From NCBI GenBank assembly GCA_038030265.1, contig CM075943.1:2852001-2916000 (forward strand): a stretch of DNA of 64,000 bases, given 5' to 3'. The notes beneath the pieces are model-generated. The model was not told where the DNA came from. It did not search any database and saw nothing but the letters and a program-made list of their open reading frames with translations. How positions within the stretch are numbered: the first letter of the stretch is position 1; every line of letters begins with the position of its first letter. Source of the DNA: Corythucha ciliata (lineage: Eukaryota; Arthropoda; Insecta; Hemiptera; Tingidae). Below are positions 33,845-45,189 of the stretch, in pieces. Made by a program: the position numbers and the translations under genes.

Positions 33845-35225
33845 TTCTCCCCGTACCTCATTTCATTTATTTTTCAGCTCAACTGTAAAAAACACCAAAT
33901 AGAGCAGTCAAAACACGACAATAATAATAAAATATAAACAAAGAACCACAGAGTATATAAATAAAGTATGATTACAGTCAGATTTAGGATTATCACAACA
34001 ACTGATAATTTTTCCTTAAAAGAATTGAAAGGATCGGAGAAGATATGACAGCTCAGGTGTATAGAATTAGCCAATGAAGGAAAACGAGACAGCGTATACT
34101 GCCTCCCGTAATTGTTACGGAACGGTGCAACATTAAATGTAGCACCCGTCAGTCTCTGGCATCGCTGTGGAGCTCTCTTCACTTTAGGACAGGAAATGTG
34201 CTGGGAGTTGAGGACCTTTCAGACAAATAACAGGCTTGAAACTCTTCGTCTATCCGCTAACGATTGTAAGCTAGTGGCACGAAGTCTCTCACCATACGAT
34301 AAAACTCCCAAATTTGAAATATAGATACCTGGGAGCCCTACGCTGGACCGACTCAAGGAGAGCGACCTCAGATTTCAAAAAAGCATCCCAGACGATGCAG
34401 GCATATTTAAGATTGCTCCGAACCAATGAGTGATACAGCAATTTCAAGGCGAATGGATTCCCGAAATCCGCCGTAAAGCGCTTGATGAAGCCTAAATTCC
34501 GAAAATTACCTTTGCTATTAAATATCACGCCCAAATCATTGATCTCATTCACCTCCTCAACATGCTGGCCACTCAGATAGTACGACCATGAGTCAAAGTC
34601 CATAGGCCTATTGGACATACTAAACTTAATGAACTTACATTTCGTCAGATTAATGCCTAAATCATTTACGCTATACCAGGACGCAAAGGAATCAAGATCT
34701 TGTAGAAGCTTAAGGTCATCCGCCAGCAACGAGAATGAGGAATACCGAAAGACGGTCGAAACGTCATTAAACAACAACAAAAAAAGGATTGGTCCCAGGT
34801 AAGATCCCTGAGGTACACCGGACAAGATAGCAGTAGAATCAAATGCAGTACCATTGAATAACACAGAAAAGGACCTTCCAGATGAGAAAAGAGCGGAGCC
34901 ATGAGAGAAGTGAGCCGTCAACCCCATAAGTCTCCAGTTTTTTGAGTAGACCCCGATGACTAACCCGATCAAACGCCTTGGACATGTCGGTGTAAATAGC
35001 ATGTACCCTATTTTTATGGAAAAAAATCATTTTAGAGGATCAAATTAGTCGAAGTAGATCGTCCTTTGACAAAACCATGCTGCTCCGGGACAATGAAATT
35101 CTTAAAACTTTCACTCAGGAGATCCGCCGCGACAAATGAATCAAGAACTTTTGCAATTATGGAACACTTAGCAATCGGGATCGGGTGGTAATTAAGAATA
35201 TCATCCAGCTCGGTACACTTCTGCG
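33845..35225 (-). mobile_element. 5'-truncated Jockey-like LINE inserted in repeat field copy 2
   Basis: The segment is absent from copy 1 at the matching position (near 23450), so it is a later insertion. It codes on minus for a reverse transcriptase fragment. The 5' end (right side) is truncated inside the RT. The 3' end is near 33845, where the plus strand reads a T-rich stretch. GTAC occurs on both edges and may be a short target copy. Confidence 0.75.
34289..35222 (-). pseudogene. Jockey-like LINE reverse transcriptase fragment
   Basis: Reading on minus from 35222: LDDILNYHPIPIAKCSIIAK and EQHGFVKGRSTSTNLI, then a broken stretch near 35040, HAIYTDMSKAFDRVSHRGLL, SGVPQGSYLGPILFLL and the catalytic LLADDLKLL (the usual FADD reads LADD). 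The tail SVQRRAPRYLYF is the conserved QRR.. region after the RT. Frameshifts lie near 35040 and near 34960. No endonuclease is present because of 5' truncation. Motif spacing is that of the Jockey superfamily of non-LTR retrotransposons. Confidence 0.82.
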
Positions 35226-35440
35226 TTGGGTCTGAAGTCCAAGAAAATAGCTGGACGTACTCGGACCTTTTCGGGCTGCTATAAGTCCGGAAAATCTTCT
35301 AAACCTAACGTCAACGTGAAACGCTCATTTTTGGAGATTTTATGGGGCTCTTCGTTATGGTACTAGTGCTCCTTCGTTCGTATACTTGTAGCTCTGGGGG
35401 GAGGGGGGATCTATCCCCCATATCCCCCCCCCCGCCCCTG
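35226..35440. repeat. repeat field copy 2, right tail
   Basis: It matches 23482-23665: AGCTGGACGTACTCGGACC, ATTTTTGGAGATTTTATGG and TCGTTCGTATACTTGTAGC. It ends in C-rich runs and CGCCCCTGG, whose inverse CCAGGGGCG resembles the CAGTGGCG left end at 31982. Confidence 0.78.
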
Positions 35441-36772
35441 GCTTGAGTCGACGTCGCATGAATGAAAGATTCTGATTCTCACGACCACAATAAACAAAAC
35501 AAAGTAAGTGACACCAGTCAGATGTTACCCCAGATGGTTAGTTCATCTTAGCTCGGCAAGAGCGCTGCTGTATTTATGAAAGATGTCAATATTGAGCGAC
35601 AATTATTGCCCAGAAGATTTTCACTCGTAGTTGTTTTTTGTTCGATTTTCATTGAGCTCGCGTCTACCACAATAAGTTAATTAAGCGCGTGTCGATCAGT
35701 ATGTTTTAAAAGTGGAGAAAGATTTCAAGACGGGGAATGGGAAAAAGAAGAAAAGGTTGACGTCGATTCTCGCTGTGGGGTGGGGGTGGGAGATGAGAAG
35801 ATAAGGCGGACATTTGGCGAGATGTCTAATTGAAGTTTTGTTTGATAGCGGCGGTCTCACTCTCTTTCCTTTTCTTCGGCTTTTTTTGACGAGAGAGGAG
35901 AAACCCTTCTTAGCCTCCATAAAAAAACATGCATTATACATTCGGCCGGTCTTTTTCATGTCAAGCCGCGGCTTCGAATGCTGGACGCTCGAGGGCTACT
36001 GTTTTATCTCCCCGTCTCCCCTGTAGGAATGGTTCGTACCGTTACCGTCTTTACCGTCACCTTTTAGTCTTGTGTAATTTTGATGGAATTATTGTTCACC
36101 CTTTTTCATTTATTCCTGCCGTACAGGAAAACGAAAAAAATATTATTTTTGTTTTGTTTTGTAGCCGTTAAATTAATTTGTATATTCTCGTGAATCGAAT
36201 AACTTTCACGAGCGAACAATGAGCCTCACAAGAGGACACAGGGGTATCTCAAATTATTCCTATTTTCCAGCGATATTATATGGAAGTACATAGTAATATT
36301 ACAATAACATTTCTTTCACATTACGGTGAAAACAAGGTGTTTTAACCGTATAAGACCTACTCTTACGAGGCTGATTTTGCGATTACGTGCAGTTAGCGCG
36401 CGTGCTCTTAGCGCGCAATGAAAAAATCGTGCCTTTAGCGCGCACTACCTGGTCGAACACCCTTGTCAAAGTTAATCGTATAATGTACTTACTGCTTTTT
36501 TGGGCCAGAAATTTTTCTCACATGCCTATACTTCTTCTTCGTCATATTTTTTTTTCTTGTTTTCCTTTTTCTTACTTTCTCAGCTTGCCATCATTCACAG
36601 GGACAAGCCCGAAATTCGAAATATGTATACCTACCTACTAATTTAGATCGGAATTTATTCATTTGAAAATAAATTTTAAAAAAATGCGAGGCAGTTTCTT
36701 CTGTGGATTTAGCTTTGACAGAAAACTCATAAACGTATAAGTCCGCCCCCCCCCCTATTCTGTAACTCTTAA
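35441..36772. other. non-repetitive stretch, nothing assigned apart from one dispersed repeat
   Basis: No supported gene; short frames lack domains. 36393-36640 is an inverted match to 42003-42189. A C11 run is at about 36746. Confidence 0.4.
36393..36640 (+). repeat. dispersed repeat with TTAGCGCGC triplets, copy 1
   Basis: It has three spaced TTAGCGCGC-type words (TTAGCGCGCGTGCTC, TTAGCGCGCAATGAA, TTTAGCGCGCACTACC), then GTCAAAGTTAATCG and a pyrimidine-rich tail. The reverse complement of 42003-42189 follows the same order at roughly 80% by eye. Confidence 0.7.
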
Positions 36773-36913
36773 GGCGCCTTTACATGCAAGCTTTGAAAAG
36801 CTGAGCTGTGGGCTTCAACCAATCAGAGCGCTCCGAGTATACACAGCGCGGTGCCCTCTGATTATGGTTGAAACCCACTGCTCAGCTTTTTAAAGCTTGC
36901 ATGTGAAGACGGC
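36773..36913. mobile_element. 141-bp fold-back MITE at TTAA
   Basis: The arms GGCGCCTTTACATGCAAGC and the inverse GCCGTCTTCACATGCAAGC pair over nearly 60 bp each, so almost the whole element is one hairpin. TTAA is on both sides (36769-36772 and 36914-36917). The ends resemble the GCCYTGTMTACA ends of the two Harbinger elements in the window, so PIF/Harbinger origin is likely; piggyBac-type TTAA insertion is the alternative. Confidence 0.78.
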
Positions 36914-36989
36914 TTAATAGACATTAGATTAGGCACGTTACATTGTGTTTGCTAGTGCTGCACCAGTGTAGAAAACCATATGATCTCAT

Positions 36990-37870
36990 CAGTTTATAGG
37001 ACGAAATTGACATAGACTGTCTCTGGGACAAAAGTCATTGACAGTTCCCGGAACAAAATGCCCAAGGACAAAATCGACAAAATTGAAGGTTTCGAGGACG
37101 AAATTGACAGTTTTCAGGACTAAATGACCGTTTTGAACGACAACTTTTACTGTTTTGTATTACCCCTTGGTGTTACAATAGGGAGAAGGGGAATGACCCA
37201 GGCGGAAGCTTTCGCCATATTGCGACAGTTTTGACTCACGAAATTGACATTTCCTGGACGAAATTGACATTTTCAATGACGAATTTGACAGTTCAGAACG
37301 AAGAAATTGACATTCATATGACGAAATTGATCGTTTCGAAATTTTGAAGTTTATATGACGAAATTTACAGGACTGTTTCAAGGACGATATTTAAAGTTTA
37401 CATGACCAAATTGACATTTTTAAGTCGTAATTGACAGTTTTAAGGATGAAATTGGCAGTTTGAAGGACGATATTGACAGTATTAAACGACAAAATTGATA
37501 TTATAGGACGAAATTGGCCGTTTTGAACAACTTTTACTTTGAATGACGTAATTGAAATTTCTTGGACGAAATCTTCATTTTTAAGGATGAATTTGACAGT
37601 TCAGAACGGTGAAATTGACATTCATAGGACCGTTTCGAAATTTAAAGTTTATATGACAAAATTGACAGTTTCAAGGACGAATTTGACAGTCAGTTTCAAG
37701 TACTCGACTGTTTCCGGTGAAGGGTTATTAAAAATCCTTAGAAATCACAGTTTGGGGTCTTTTGCTATGTGTGAGGTGAGGAAATAGAAGACAGTTTCCA
37801 ACAAGTCACAAGTATGTCGGTCCCCGGGGCGAAATTGACAGTTTAAAGGGCGAACATCTTCTAGAGGGTG
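36990..37870. repeat. repeat field of GACGAAATTGACAGTTT units
   Basis: The phrase GGACGAAATTGACAGTTTT with variants recurs every 24-33 bp more than twenty times. It is a second dialect, distinct from the CGAATTAG type; its reverse complement appears at about 24440-24670. No coding. Confidence 0.8.
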
Positions 37871-37879
37871 AGTGGGTCC

Positions 37880-38165
37880 TTTTTCGGTACAGTTTCGACT
37901 CCATTTTAGCCGTGAATTCGCAGTTTTTATCTTTTTGATCCGCGAAAATTATTGTTTTTCATCATTTTAAGCTGAAAATGAGTGCTTTTTGTCAACTTTA
38001 GGCGGGAATTACGCTTTTAATCTATTTTAGCTGAAAATGAGCGCTTATCTAAATTAAGACCGGGAAATGAAAATGTTTTTCTCAGTTATAGTCGTGAATC
38101 ACTTTTCAACTTTAGGCGAAAATCACCGCTTTAACTTAATTTTAACAGTGAATTCTCGCCAAGAT
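37880..38165. repeat. short CGAATTAG/TTTTAGC-type repeat patch
   Basis: About eight degenerate units (CATTTTAGCCGTGAATTCG, TTTTAAGCTGAAAATGAG and similar) directly join the previous dialect, near the left end of the Harbinger element at 38217. Confidence 0.7.
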
Positions 38166-38566
38166 GCACAGTATTATTTGAATTCAAATGAATGGTTCAC
38201 CTACATATTTCGTTAAGCCTTGTCTACATAAGACGCAAGGACGCCGCCGCAGGACGCAACGCAGAACGCAGGAAGCAAGTGCACTTCATCATGTCTACAT
38301 AGACGCAATGTTTCATCGTGCGTTCAGCCAATCATGTCACGTTTGACAAAAAAACTAATCTCTTCTTACTCCATCTGATGTAAATGATAATATTTTTAGG
38401 CTTATTTTTTCGTCTTCTCGTTTTTCGTTAGAGGGTCCCTCCACAAATGTATTATTTCCTCCGAAAGCATCTATACTATCGTGAGGTTACCGAAATTCGC
38501 ATGTCGCTTACTCTAGTGTCTAGTCAGCATCGTTTTACTGTCTATCTAATTATTATGTTGACAACT

Positions 38567-39935
38567 ATGGACAAGACAAGCTCGGATGCTGCCGCGGTAT
38601 TCACCCTCTGTGTTTCGGCGATGGCCTTCAAGATTCGGCAAAAGGAAAAAGAAAATAGAAAAAGGTTTCGTAGGTGGTGGGTTCGGCCAATAAATAGGAT
38701 TGACGAAAGAAAGATGTTCGGCTGCTATGACGGCTTATTTGAAACGTTAAGAATCACGGATCACGAGGAGTTCTTTGAGTTCACGAGGATGTGGCCTTTG
38801 AAATTCGTGGAACTTTTTGAAAGGGTGATGACTCCTTATCTTAGCGAAGAAAAGCAACCGAACTCCTCTACCGGTTGCTTTACGATTGGCGTGCACGCTT
38901 TCGTAAGTTTACCTATGCAGTGTGTTTGGTAAGTCGAAGGCAATAATGCAGGGGTTATTGTAGAGCCAAAATGGGCCAAAAACGTTTCTTTAAACATAGG
39001 TCCAATTTTCAGCTTTTCGTTCCGTTCATCCCAACCGCAATGAAATTACGCCTAAACCGCTTAAAAATCTTTAAATCGATACAAAAATCAACAATCCGGC
39101 GGTTTTCTGAAAAAAAAAGACTACTTTTGGGTATAACTGGACATTTTCCCACTGAAAATGCCTGCTATTGTTGGCAGTGCTATTAGATTTAATTTATGTT
39201 GTGTGACCGTTCTCGACTTATAAGCGCTGTATCCAATAAAACAAACGCCATCCTATTCTAGGATCAATAAGTGACGGTGGAGTTTGGAGCCGATCGTGGC
39301 TAGGACGTGACTTGGAGAGAGGAGTCACGGATTTGCCCGGCCCTTCATACCTGCCTGGTACGACGATCGTAACGAATCGAGCATTCGTCGCCGACGAAGC
39401 CTTTCCTCTAAAAACTTACATGCTTCGCCCATATCGAAAGAGAGACCTTGGGGACGAAGAAAGAGTGTTCAACTACCGACTGTCAAGGGCCAGAAGAGTA
39501 ATAGAAAACACCTTTGGTGTTCTTAACGCTCGTTGGCAAGTTTTGAGCAAACCGCTCAGTGGACTCCCTGAAAATATAGAGTACATTGTGAAGGCCACTG
39601 TCTGTCTTCACAACTTTATTATGACAGCAGAGGACGACGGTATAGAAATTACACGACGGCGTTATTGTTCTTCCTCCTTTTTGGTTCAAGAAGACCATAA
39701 CCATAATATTGTCGAAGGAGAATGGCGGAGAGAAACGAGGGAGACAATCAATGATATATCGAAATGCGGATCGAACAACGCAACGAGGTCTGCTGAGGAA
39801 CAGCGCAACATACTTAAGCGATATTTTCTGTCGACAACAGGAGAGGCGCAAGTTCCTTGGCAGTATACTCATGCATTCGAGGGATTAATCGAGAATTCTG
39901 CTGCTTTGGTAACTCCACTTAGTAATTATTGCTAA
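38567..39935 (+). pseudogene. Harbinger transposase, catalytic middle missing
   Basis: The N-terminal piece starts at ATG 38567 (MDKTSSDAAAVFTLC) with FRRWWVRPINR and FTRMWPLKFVELFER. One frameshift near 38860 leads to RTPLPVALRLACTLS, ending at 38902 before GTAAGT, a canonical donor. The C-terminal piece 39261-39935 starts after an AG and carries SISDGGVW, VADEAFPLKTYML (second catalytic D), VFNYRLSRARRVIENTFGVL (catalytic E) and LHNFIM. The part with the first catalytic D (DGKH motif in relatives, as at 9169-9185) is absent; 38905-39260 is unrelated filler or a residual intron. The enzyme is therefore dead. Confidence 0.85.
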
Positions 39936-40222
39936 GTTATATTGGTATATTTTAACCGTTATAACTCCTTAGGGGCCTAAAAAACAGTTTATAAATGCAA
40001 AATATATACATATACGTGTTATAATACAATACGTTCCGCTGGCTGATAAAGAATTTTTCGTTAATTTGTGATTCTGAATATGTGCCTGGAAATAGCATTA
40101 ACAGTACTATTGACAATAATTGTGTTATCAGATAAGGTTATTGCCCAGATACCCGAGTGCTAACGTCAAAATAAATAATTATGCAAATACATAAAAGAAA
40201 ACGCTGAAAATTTTACACGTGG

Positions 40223-40492
40223 GTTTATTATTCATGCATGTAGCCAGATCCGGCTCGAAATTACATGAAAATCGACACCCCACACCCCTATGATCTCAAA
40301 AGCTTTGAAAATCTCCATTTTGTACACGCTTTTGGCCCATAAAATCCCGGAAAGTCAGTTGATCCAACTGTTCAGATGTTAGGACCAACTAGATCGCAAA
40401 TGGAGTCTATGTGCGAAAGAAAAAGTTTTTTCGAGCAATCCTAGGGCAAAATATCGCCCGCACGGTGTACGGCGGACGGACATTCCAGAAAT
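40223..40492 (+). repeat. dispersed 270-bp repeat, copy 1
   Basis: It runs from GTGGGTTTATTATTCATGC through ACACCCCACACCCCTATGA and GGACCAACTAGA to CGGCGGACGGACATT. The copy at 44930-45189 is in the same orientation with scattered mismatches. Both lie a few hundred bases downstream of a DDE transposase gene of different superfamilies. Confidence 0.82.
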
Positions 40493-42002
40493 TGAATCTA
40501 GACATGTTAAAACGTACACAGAAAAAGTTTGAGGGTTATGGTTGTACTTGTAAGAATGATTTGTCTCTTCAAAATCGCTCATGAGTAATTTTGAAAGGGA
40601 CGCATTGAAGAAGTTTTCTTGACCCATGGGATGTCGGTACGCTCAGATTTAGTGTGAACAAGCCAGGGTTGTCATTATATTTAGAAAAATTCGAAATCTT
40701 CGATTTTCAAAACTCTGAGCAGCTGTCGAGCCTACAGAAAATGGTTAAATTTGATCATAAATGTAAAGTCTGCTCATTCCGAATCCATCGTCAAAAGTTG
40801 CAAAATGTCAGGTGGATAGCGATTTATTCTTATTTAGTTAAGAAAAGTGATGCAAGCCTTAAAAAAGTTGGATAGATCATATCTCGTATATGTATAGAGT
40901 TTTGATTTTCGGACCATAGTATATGGGCAGCTGTCGATTGGAAATTAGGCATATTTTCACCCAATGTTATTGTCGCGTTTATCTGTTCCACCCTGATTTA
41001 TTTAATGTAGTAAGTAGTGGAGATTGGTAGAGATTATTGTAACGGCAAGTTTGTGGGGGGGGGGGGAATAATTGTGTATTTGTGGGTTCTTCCGTGCCCA
41101 AGATGTGGGACAGTGGACCTTGATCTCGGTTATGATTGAGTCCGTATAATCAAACCCAACAAAGATTTTCGCTTGCATTCGAATGTTGCAGCGCGCGCCC
41201 ACATTCCGGGCCTCACTATGATCACATTACACACCCAAGAAGATGAATCCTGGTGTTTCGATTCCATTTGGCACCACGCCTCATCGTACGGACTCACGGT
41301 TAGCGTAAAACTTCGTTTCAAAACAAAAGCGTGGCGCTCAAGGTCCCACATCTTGTGTGTTACTCAAACTTACGACTCCCATCACAATCACCATTCCCCC
41401 ACTATTTGCCTTGTCGGTACAAAAAACATCAATTTCCAGGAAAACTCCCCCTATTTATAGTGAATTCAACATTTAACTAAATTCTTCAAATTTGTGAAAA
41501 TATCAATAATAAAAAAACTCATACAACACTGAAGTAAACCATAAAAGGTTTTCAATTGTTCTTGCTTATGGTGACTTCCCCACTACCAATCCTGTATGCT
41601 TCAATAACTCGCAAAACATCGATCATGCAAGCTATTTTTCTGTCGTCGGGCACTTGCCCTAAGGCATAATTAATTGACTCGAAAGGTGAGGGTGAGCTCC
41701 GGTGATCGTCAACGCTTCGCGGGATGCAATCAGGGTTGCCATTGTTTTTGCCGTTTTGGCGAGCTTTGCGAGCTCCCCCTCGTCTTCCGAATCTTTCCGT
41801 GATCTTTTTTGTGGTCTTGGTCTATCACTCGGTGGTGATATACGATTGTTATGCCACTTGTCCTTTGAACCGCTTTACCCCTCTGATGGAGGGTGAAAGC
41901 AACCGCGGACGCGAGAGTTGGCTGAAATTCGCGTTGCTTCCTGGGTTCTGCGTTGCGTCCTGCGGCGGCTTCCTTGCGTCTTATGTAGACGGGGCTTAAA
42001 AT

Positions 42003-42189
42003 TAATTTCTGTGTGGATGGTGGGAAGGTGAGAAAGAAAGAAGTAGGAACTGAAGTTGACGAATAAGGGAAAACTGCAAGTCTCTCTCATGAAAGCAGTG
42101 ATAGGATTAAGTTTGACAAAGGTGTTATTACAGGTAGTGCGCGCTAAAGACACGATTATTTCATTGCGCGCTAAAAGCACGCGCGCTAA
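42003..42189 (-). repeat. dispersed repeat with TTAGCGCGC triplets, copy 2
   Basis: Reverse-complement match to 36393-36640, abutting the right end of the Harbinger at 41995. It contains the three TTAGCGCGC-type words in inverted form (GTGCGCGCTAAAG, TTGCGCGCTAAAAG, CGCGCGCTAATAA). Confidence 0.7.
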
Positions 42190-42199
42190 TAACACGACA

Positions 42200-43443
42200 C
42201 TTGATTTTGCCACTGACATGACGATGACTGAACATTGTATGTAGTTGAAGAACGTTGATCCAGTTCAAACACAATGGCTGTGTTTATTTTACGGCAACGA
42301 CAGCTTCTTCAACAACCCAATTCCGTGGTCGCTATTAGCGAAATCTGAACCGTTTGGAATCGTCGCTCATTTATAGTGATTTAAGAGAAGAAAAAACCCC
42401 GGTCATTAACCCTTTGGGTTATCAGAAGAGCTTTGAAACCTCAAAATTGTTTAGGAAAGTGCTTCGATTTGTTTGTTTTTTTTTCTTACTCGTGGAAAAG
42501 AGTTTGTGAGGGCAAACAGAGTTAAAAACGGTCAATCGGGAGGAGACCTCCAGATGACCAAATCGACCGTGGTATGGTTATAATAAAAGACTAAAGATTA
42601 AATGACCTTGAAGAGGGGGAAAAAAAGAAAGAAGGTGGCCTCCTCTCCTCCCTCTTCTCCACCATAGGGGCATCACTTCTTCCAGAAAAAACCTATTTTC
42701 GCCCTCACCGACACCGTTTTCTCATCTTATACTCTTTTTGAATGAGGAGGGATGGAAGGGAAGTTTTACAGCATCCTTCGTCTGTAGCGAATCCTCTTAG
42801 CCACGGGGCAGTGTTTTTAGCTTTCTTGTTTGTTTTCCACCTCCGCAAGGAGACGTGGCTTCCCTCTTTTTGAAAAACAACATTTTTTTTTTTCCCCCTT
42901 CCCTTAGCCCGGCAGCACCTTTTGTCTCCCCTCCCACTTCCGTTACAGGCCACCACCCACGGTCATTACCTAATAGATATATTGACACTCAAATAAAGAG
43001 AAGCTTCAAAAAAAAAAAAATCAGGTTGTTTTTTCAAGGCGTAGCGCGCTACAAGACAAATTGTCAACAGACAGGAGGGGCGAGGGTGAATTGGAGGCGG
43101 AAGCCTGTACGGAGCCGCCATCAAAGCGTGCTTTTCGAAGGTAAAACATTTATCTCAATTCTCCCTGTCCAATTCTCCCTATAAAAGGGACGGGTCCTTT
43201 CCGCTCGTGGGAAGGGGTTGACCGGGGCGAGAGAATGAGAGAGAAAACCACTGAAAATTATTTATCCGACACTGCGGTACGTCTGGCTCGAGGAAAATGA
43301 GTCAAAAAAAAAACTGTACCCTTTTTCAGGGAAACGAACCTTCTTCTTCTTCTTCTTCTTCTTCTTCTTCTTTTTATTATTAAAAGAAAGAACTGATGGT
43401 CTGAAGAAGAACCAACAGCCCGGGTAATTTTAAATGCAGTCAT
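42200..43443. other. non-coding stretch with microsatellite
   Basis: No supported gene; open frames are short and low complexity. A (TTC)n run is at 43341-43371. The A13 run near 43008 may be an old tail, without a recognisable body. Confidence 0.45.
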
Positions 43444-43489
43444 GCAGTGGCAGAACTACACCTATCGGGGCCCAGGGTGGAAATCTCTA
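43444..43489 (+). repeat. GC-rich header of a repeat-field element, split by ISL2EU
   Basis: GCAGTGGCAGAACTACACC followed by CTATCGGGGCCC matches the header at 48126-48170 (GCAGTGGCGGAACAACACC, CTATCGGGGCCCGGGGCGG). The ISL2EU element starts inside it after ATCTCTA; the continuation is at 47930 onward. Confidence 0.75.
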
Positions 43490-43913
43490 TCCTTCGCGGA
43501 CAACTTATCACAGGGTGCTGTTATATTACCTTTCTTGGATGACCTCCCACTGGTGCTTCTCACTGAAATTTCATTGTGAATCCGGTAATTTCAATGTTTT
43601 ACTGAATTTTACGCATGTTAAAATCGCCTAATTGATACACATTTTTTCCCATTTGTCAACTATAAACAGGCAGACTAGTGGAGGTAGGAATTTTACTCGA
43701 TATACTAGTATTATACGTAGTATAGTGAACTTGATTTCTCTGGTTTGTCTCTGATCTTGTTCGGAGCTCTTTCACCTATTCAACCATTCATTTTCCTGGA
43801 CAATATAATGTTGATTACGACTTTAATTTCTGCTTTTTACTTCCATGTTCACGTGGAAGGAGTTTGATGGATCCGGCATGTTAAAAAATTAACTTGAGCT
43901 ACATTTTCAGACA

Positions 43914-44781
43914 ATGCCCGTGTTTTGTGCTGTCGTCGGCTGCAGTTCGCGATCCGGTCGGGACGCCGTTTCCTTTTTCCGGTTTCCGTCTATTCACAAC
44001 ACAAGCTTTAAAGAAATTTGATCAGTTCGTTCTGACCCTCATGAAGTTGAGGCACAATTTCGATTTCACCGACCTGGCCTACAGATTTAATGTCGACAGA
44101 AGGACGTCAAGCAGACACTTTTACTCAGTAATAAATGTCCTGTTTTACCGGTTGAAAAGTTTAGTCCGGTGGCCCGAGAGAGAAGATTTAAGAAAAAATG
44201 TCCCGATTTGTTTTCAAAGAGAATTTGGCAACAAAGTTACTGTAATAATTGATTTTTTTGAGGTAATGGTTGAGACCTCTTCTGACAAAGTTGCGGCCTC
44301 TCAACATTACTCTCACTACAAAAGTACCAATACAGTGAAATTCTTAATCGGCATTTCTTCCCATGGGGTAATTACATTTATCTCTAAAGCTTACGGAGGA
44401 AGATGCAGTGACAAATTCATAACGCTTGACTCTGGAATTTTGGACAATCTTCTTCCTGGTGACCTCATCATTGCCGACAGGGGGTTTCTTATTAGCGACG
44501 AAGTCCACGCGTGCATGGCGGAAGTACACGTTCCGGCTTTTACAAAGGGCAAACGCCAATTGCTCCCAGTGGACGTTGAGTTTGCCCGAAAGCTGTCCAA
44601 TGTCAGAATCCACGTGGAGAGGGTAATTGGTAATTTAAAAAATAAATATACTATTCTTTCCAAAAAATTACCTTTGCACATGGTCAGGAGAAAGGATCGC
44701 GGTATTCCCTACATTGACAAAATTGTCACAATATGCTGTGCCTTTGTCAATTTATGCCCATCTGTCGTACCCCTAGAGTAA
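43914..44781 (+). pseudogene. ISL2EU transposase: THAP start fused by deletion to HTH and DDE domain
   Basis: ATG 43914 opens the start of a THAP zinc finger (MPVFCAVVGCSSRSGR, VSFFRFP), which stops at TGA 44019-44021. In another frame, from about 44005, a helix-turn-helix (FDQFVLTLMKLRHNF, DLAYRFNVDRRTSSRHF) leads into the DDE_Tnp_4 core: IDFFEV, LIIADRGFLISD and IHVERVIGNLK supply D, D, E. A complete THAP finger needs about 80 residues and only about 33 remain, so an internal deletion joined the two parts out of frame. All three catalytic residues survive. It ends at TAA 44779-44781. Confidence 0.85.
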
Positions 44782-44929
44782 CATTACCTTTCGCCTCCCC
44801 CGATCACTTAAGTTAACATGATAGTAACATTTTTTAAATAGAGTTATTTGTGAACACGAATTAAATTGTGAGAACCAACACATTGCAAAAACGCTGCGAA
44901 TTATCGAACAATGCCTTATTATTTCGACT

Positions 44930-45189
44930 GTGGGTTTATTATTCATGGATGTAGTCAATTCCGGCTTGAAATTACATGAAAATCGACACCCCACACCCCT
45001 ATGACCCCAAATCCTTTGAAAATCCCCATTTTGGACCCGCTTTTGGCCCATAAAACCCAAGGAGGTTATTTGATCAAACTGATCAGATGTAAGGACCAAC
45101 TAGACGCCAAATGGAGTCTATGTGCGAAAGAACGAGTTTTTTCGAGCAATCCTAGGGCAAGATATGGCCCGGACGGCGGACGGACATTT
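44930..45189 (+). repeat. dispersed 270-bp repeat, copy 2
   Basis: Same order as 40223-40492: GTGGGTTTATTATTCATGG, ACACCCCACACCCCTATGA, TTTTGGCCCATAAAA and GGCGGACGGACATT. It begins 149 bases after the ISL2EU transposase stop. Confidence 0.82.

Larger units (their letters stand above)
38217..41995. mobile_element. second PIF/Harbinger transposon, decayed, ~60-bp inverted ends
   Basis: The left end GCCTTGTCTACATAAGACG and the inverse of the right end GCCCCGTCTACATAAGACG continue together for about 60 bp with few differences. TTAA flanks both sides (38213-38216 and 41996-41999). Inside are two separated pieces of a Harbinger transposase. The partner MADF gene is not recognisable; 40500-41990 holds nothing I can assign. 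A 270-bp dispersed repeat lies at 40223-40492. Confidence 0.87.

Noticed and set aside
34112..34324. Plus-strand gene opposite the LINE fragment
   Set aside because: It is a shadow of the minus-strand reverse transcriptase region.
41130..41351. MADF partner gene of the second Harbinger element
   Set aside because: The peptide has no MADF or Myb-like pattern (no LI.LW or LR.S/F spacing) and no splice structure.
43894..44004. Transposase N-terminus read in the long frame from 43894
   Set aside because: The same bases in another frame give a clear THAP start (MPVFCAVVGCSSR); the long frame there is an artefact of the deletion junction.
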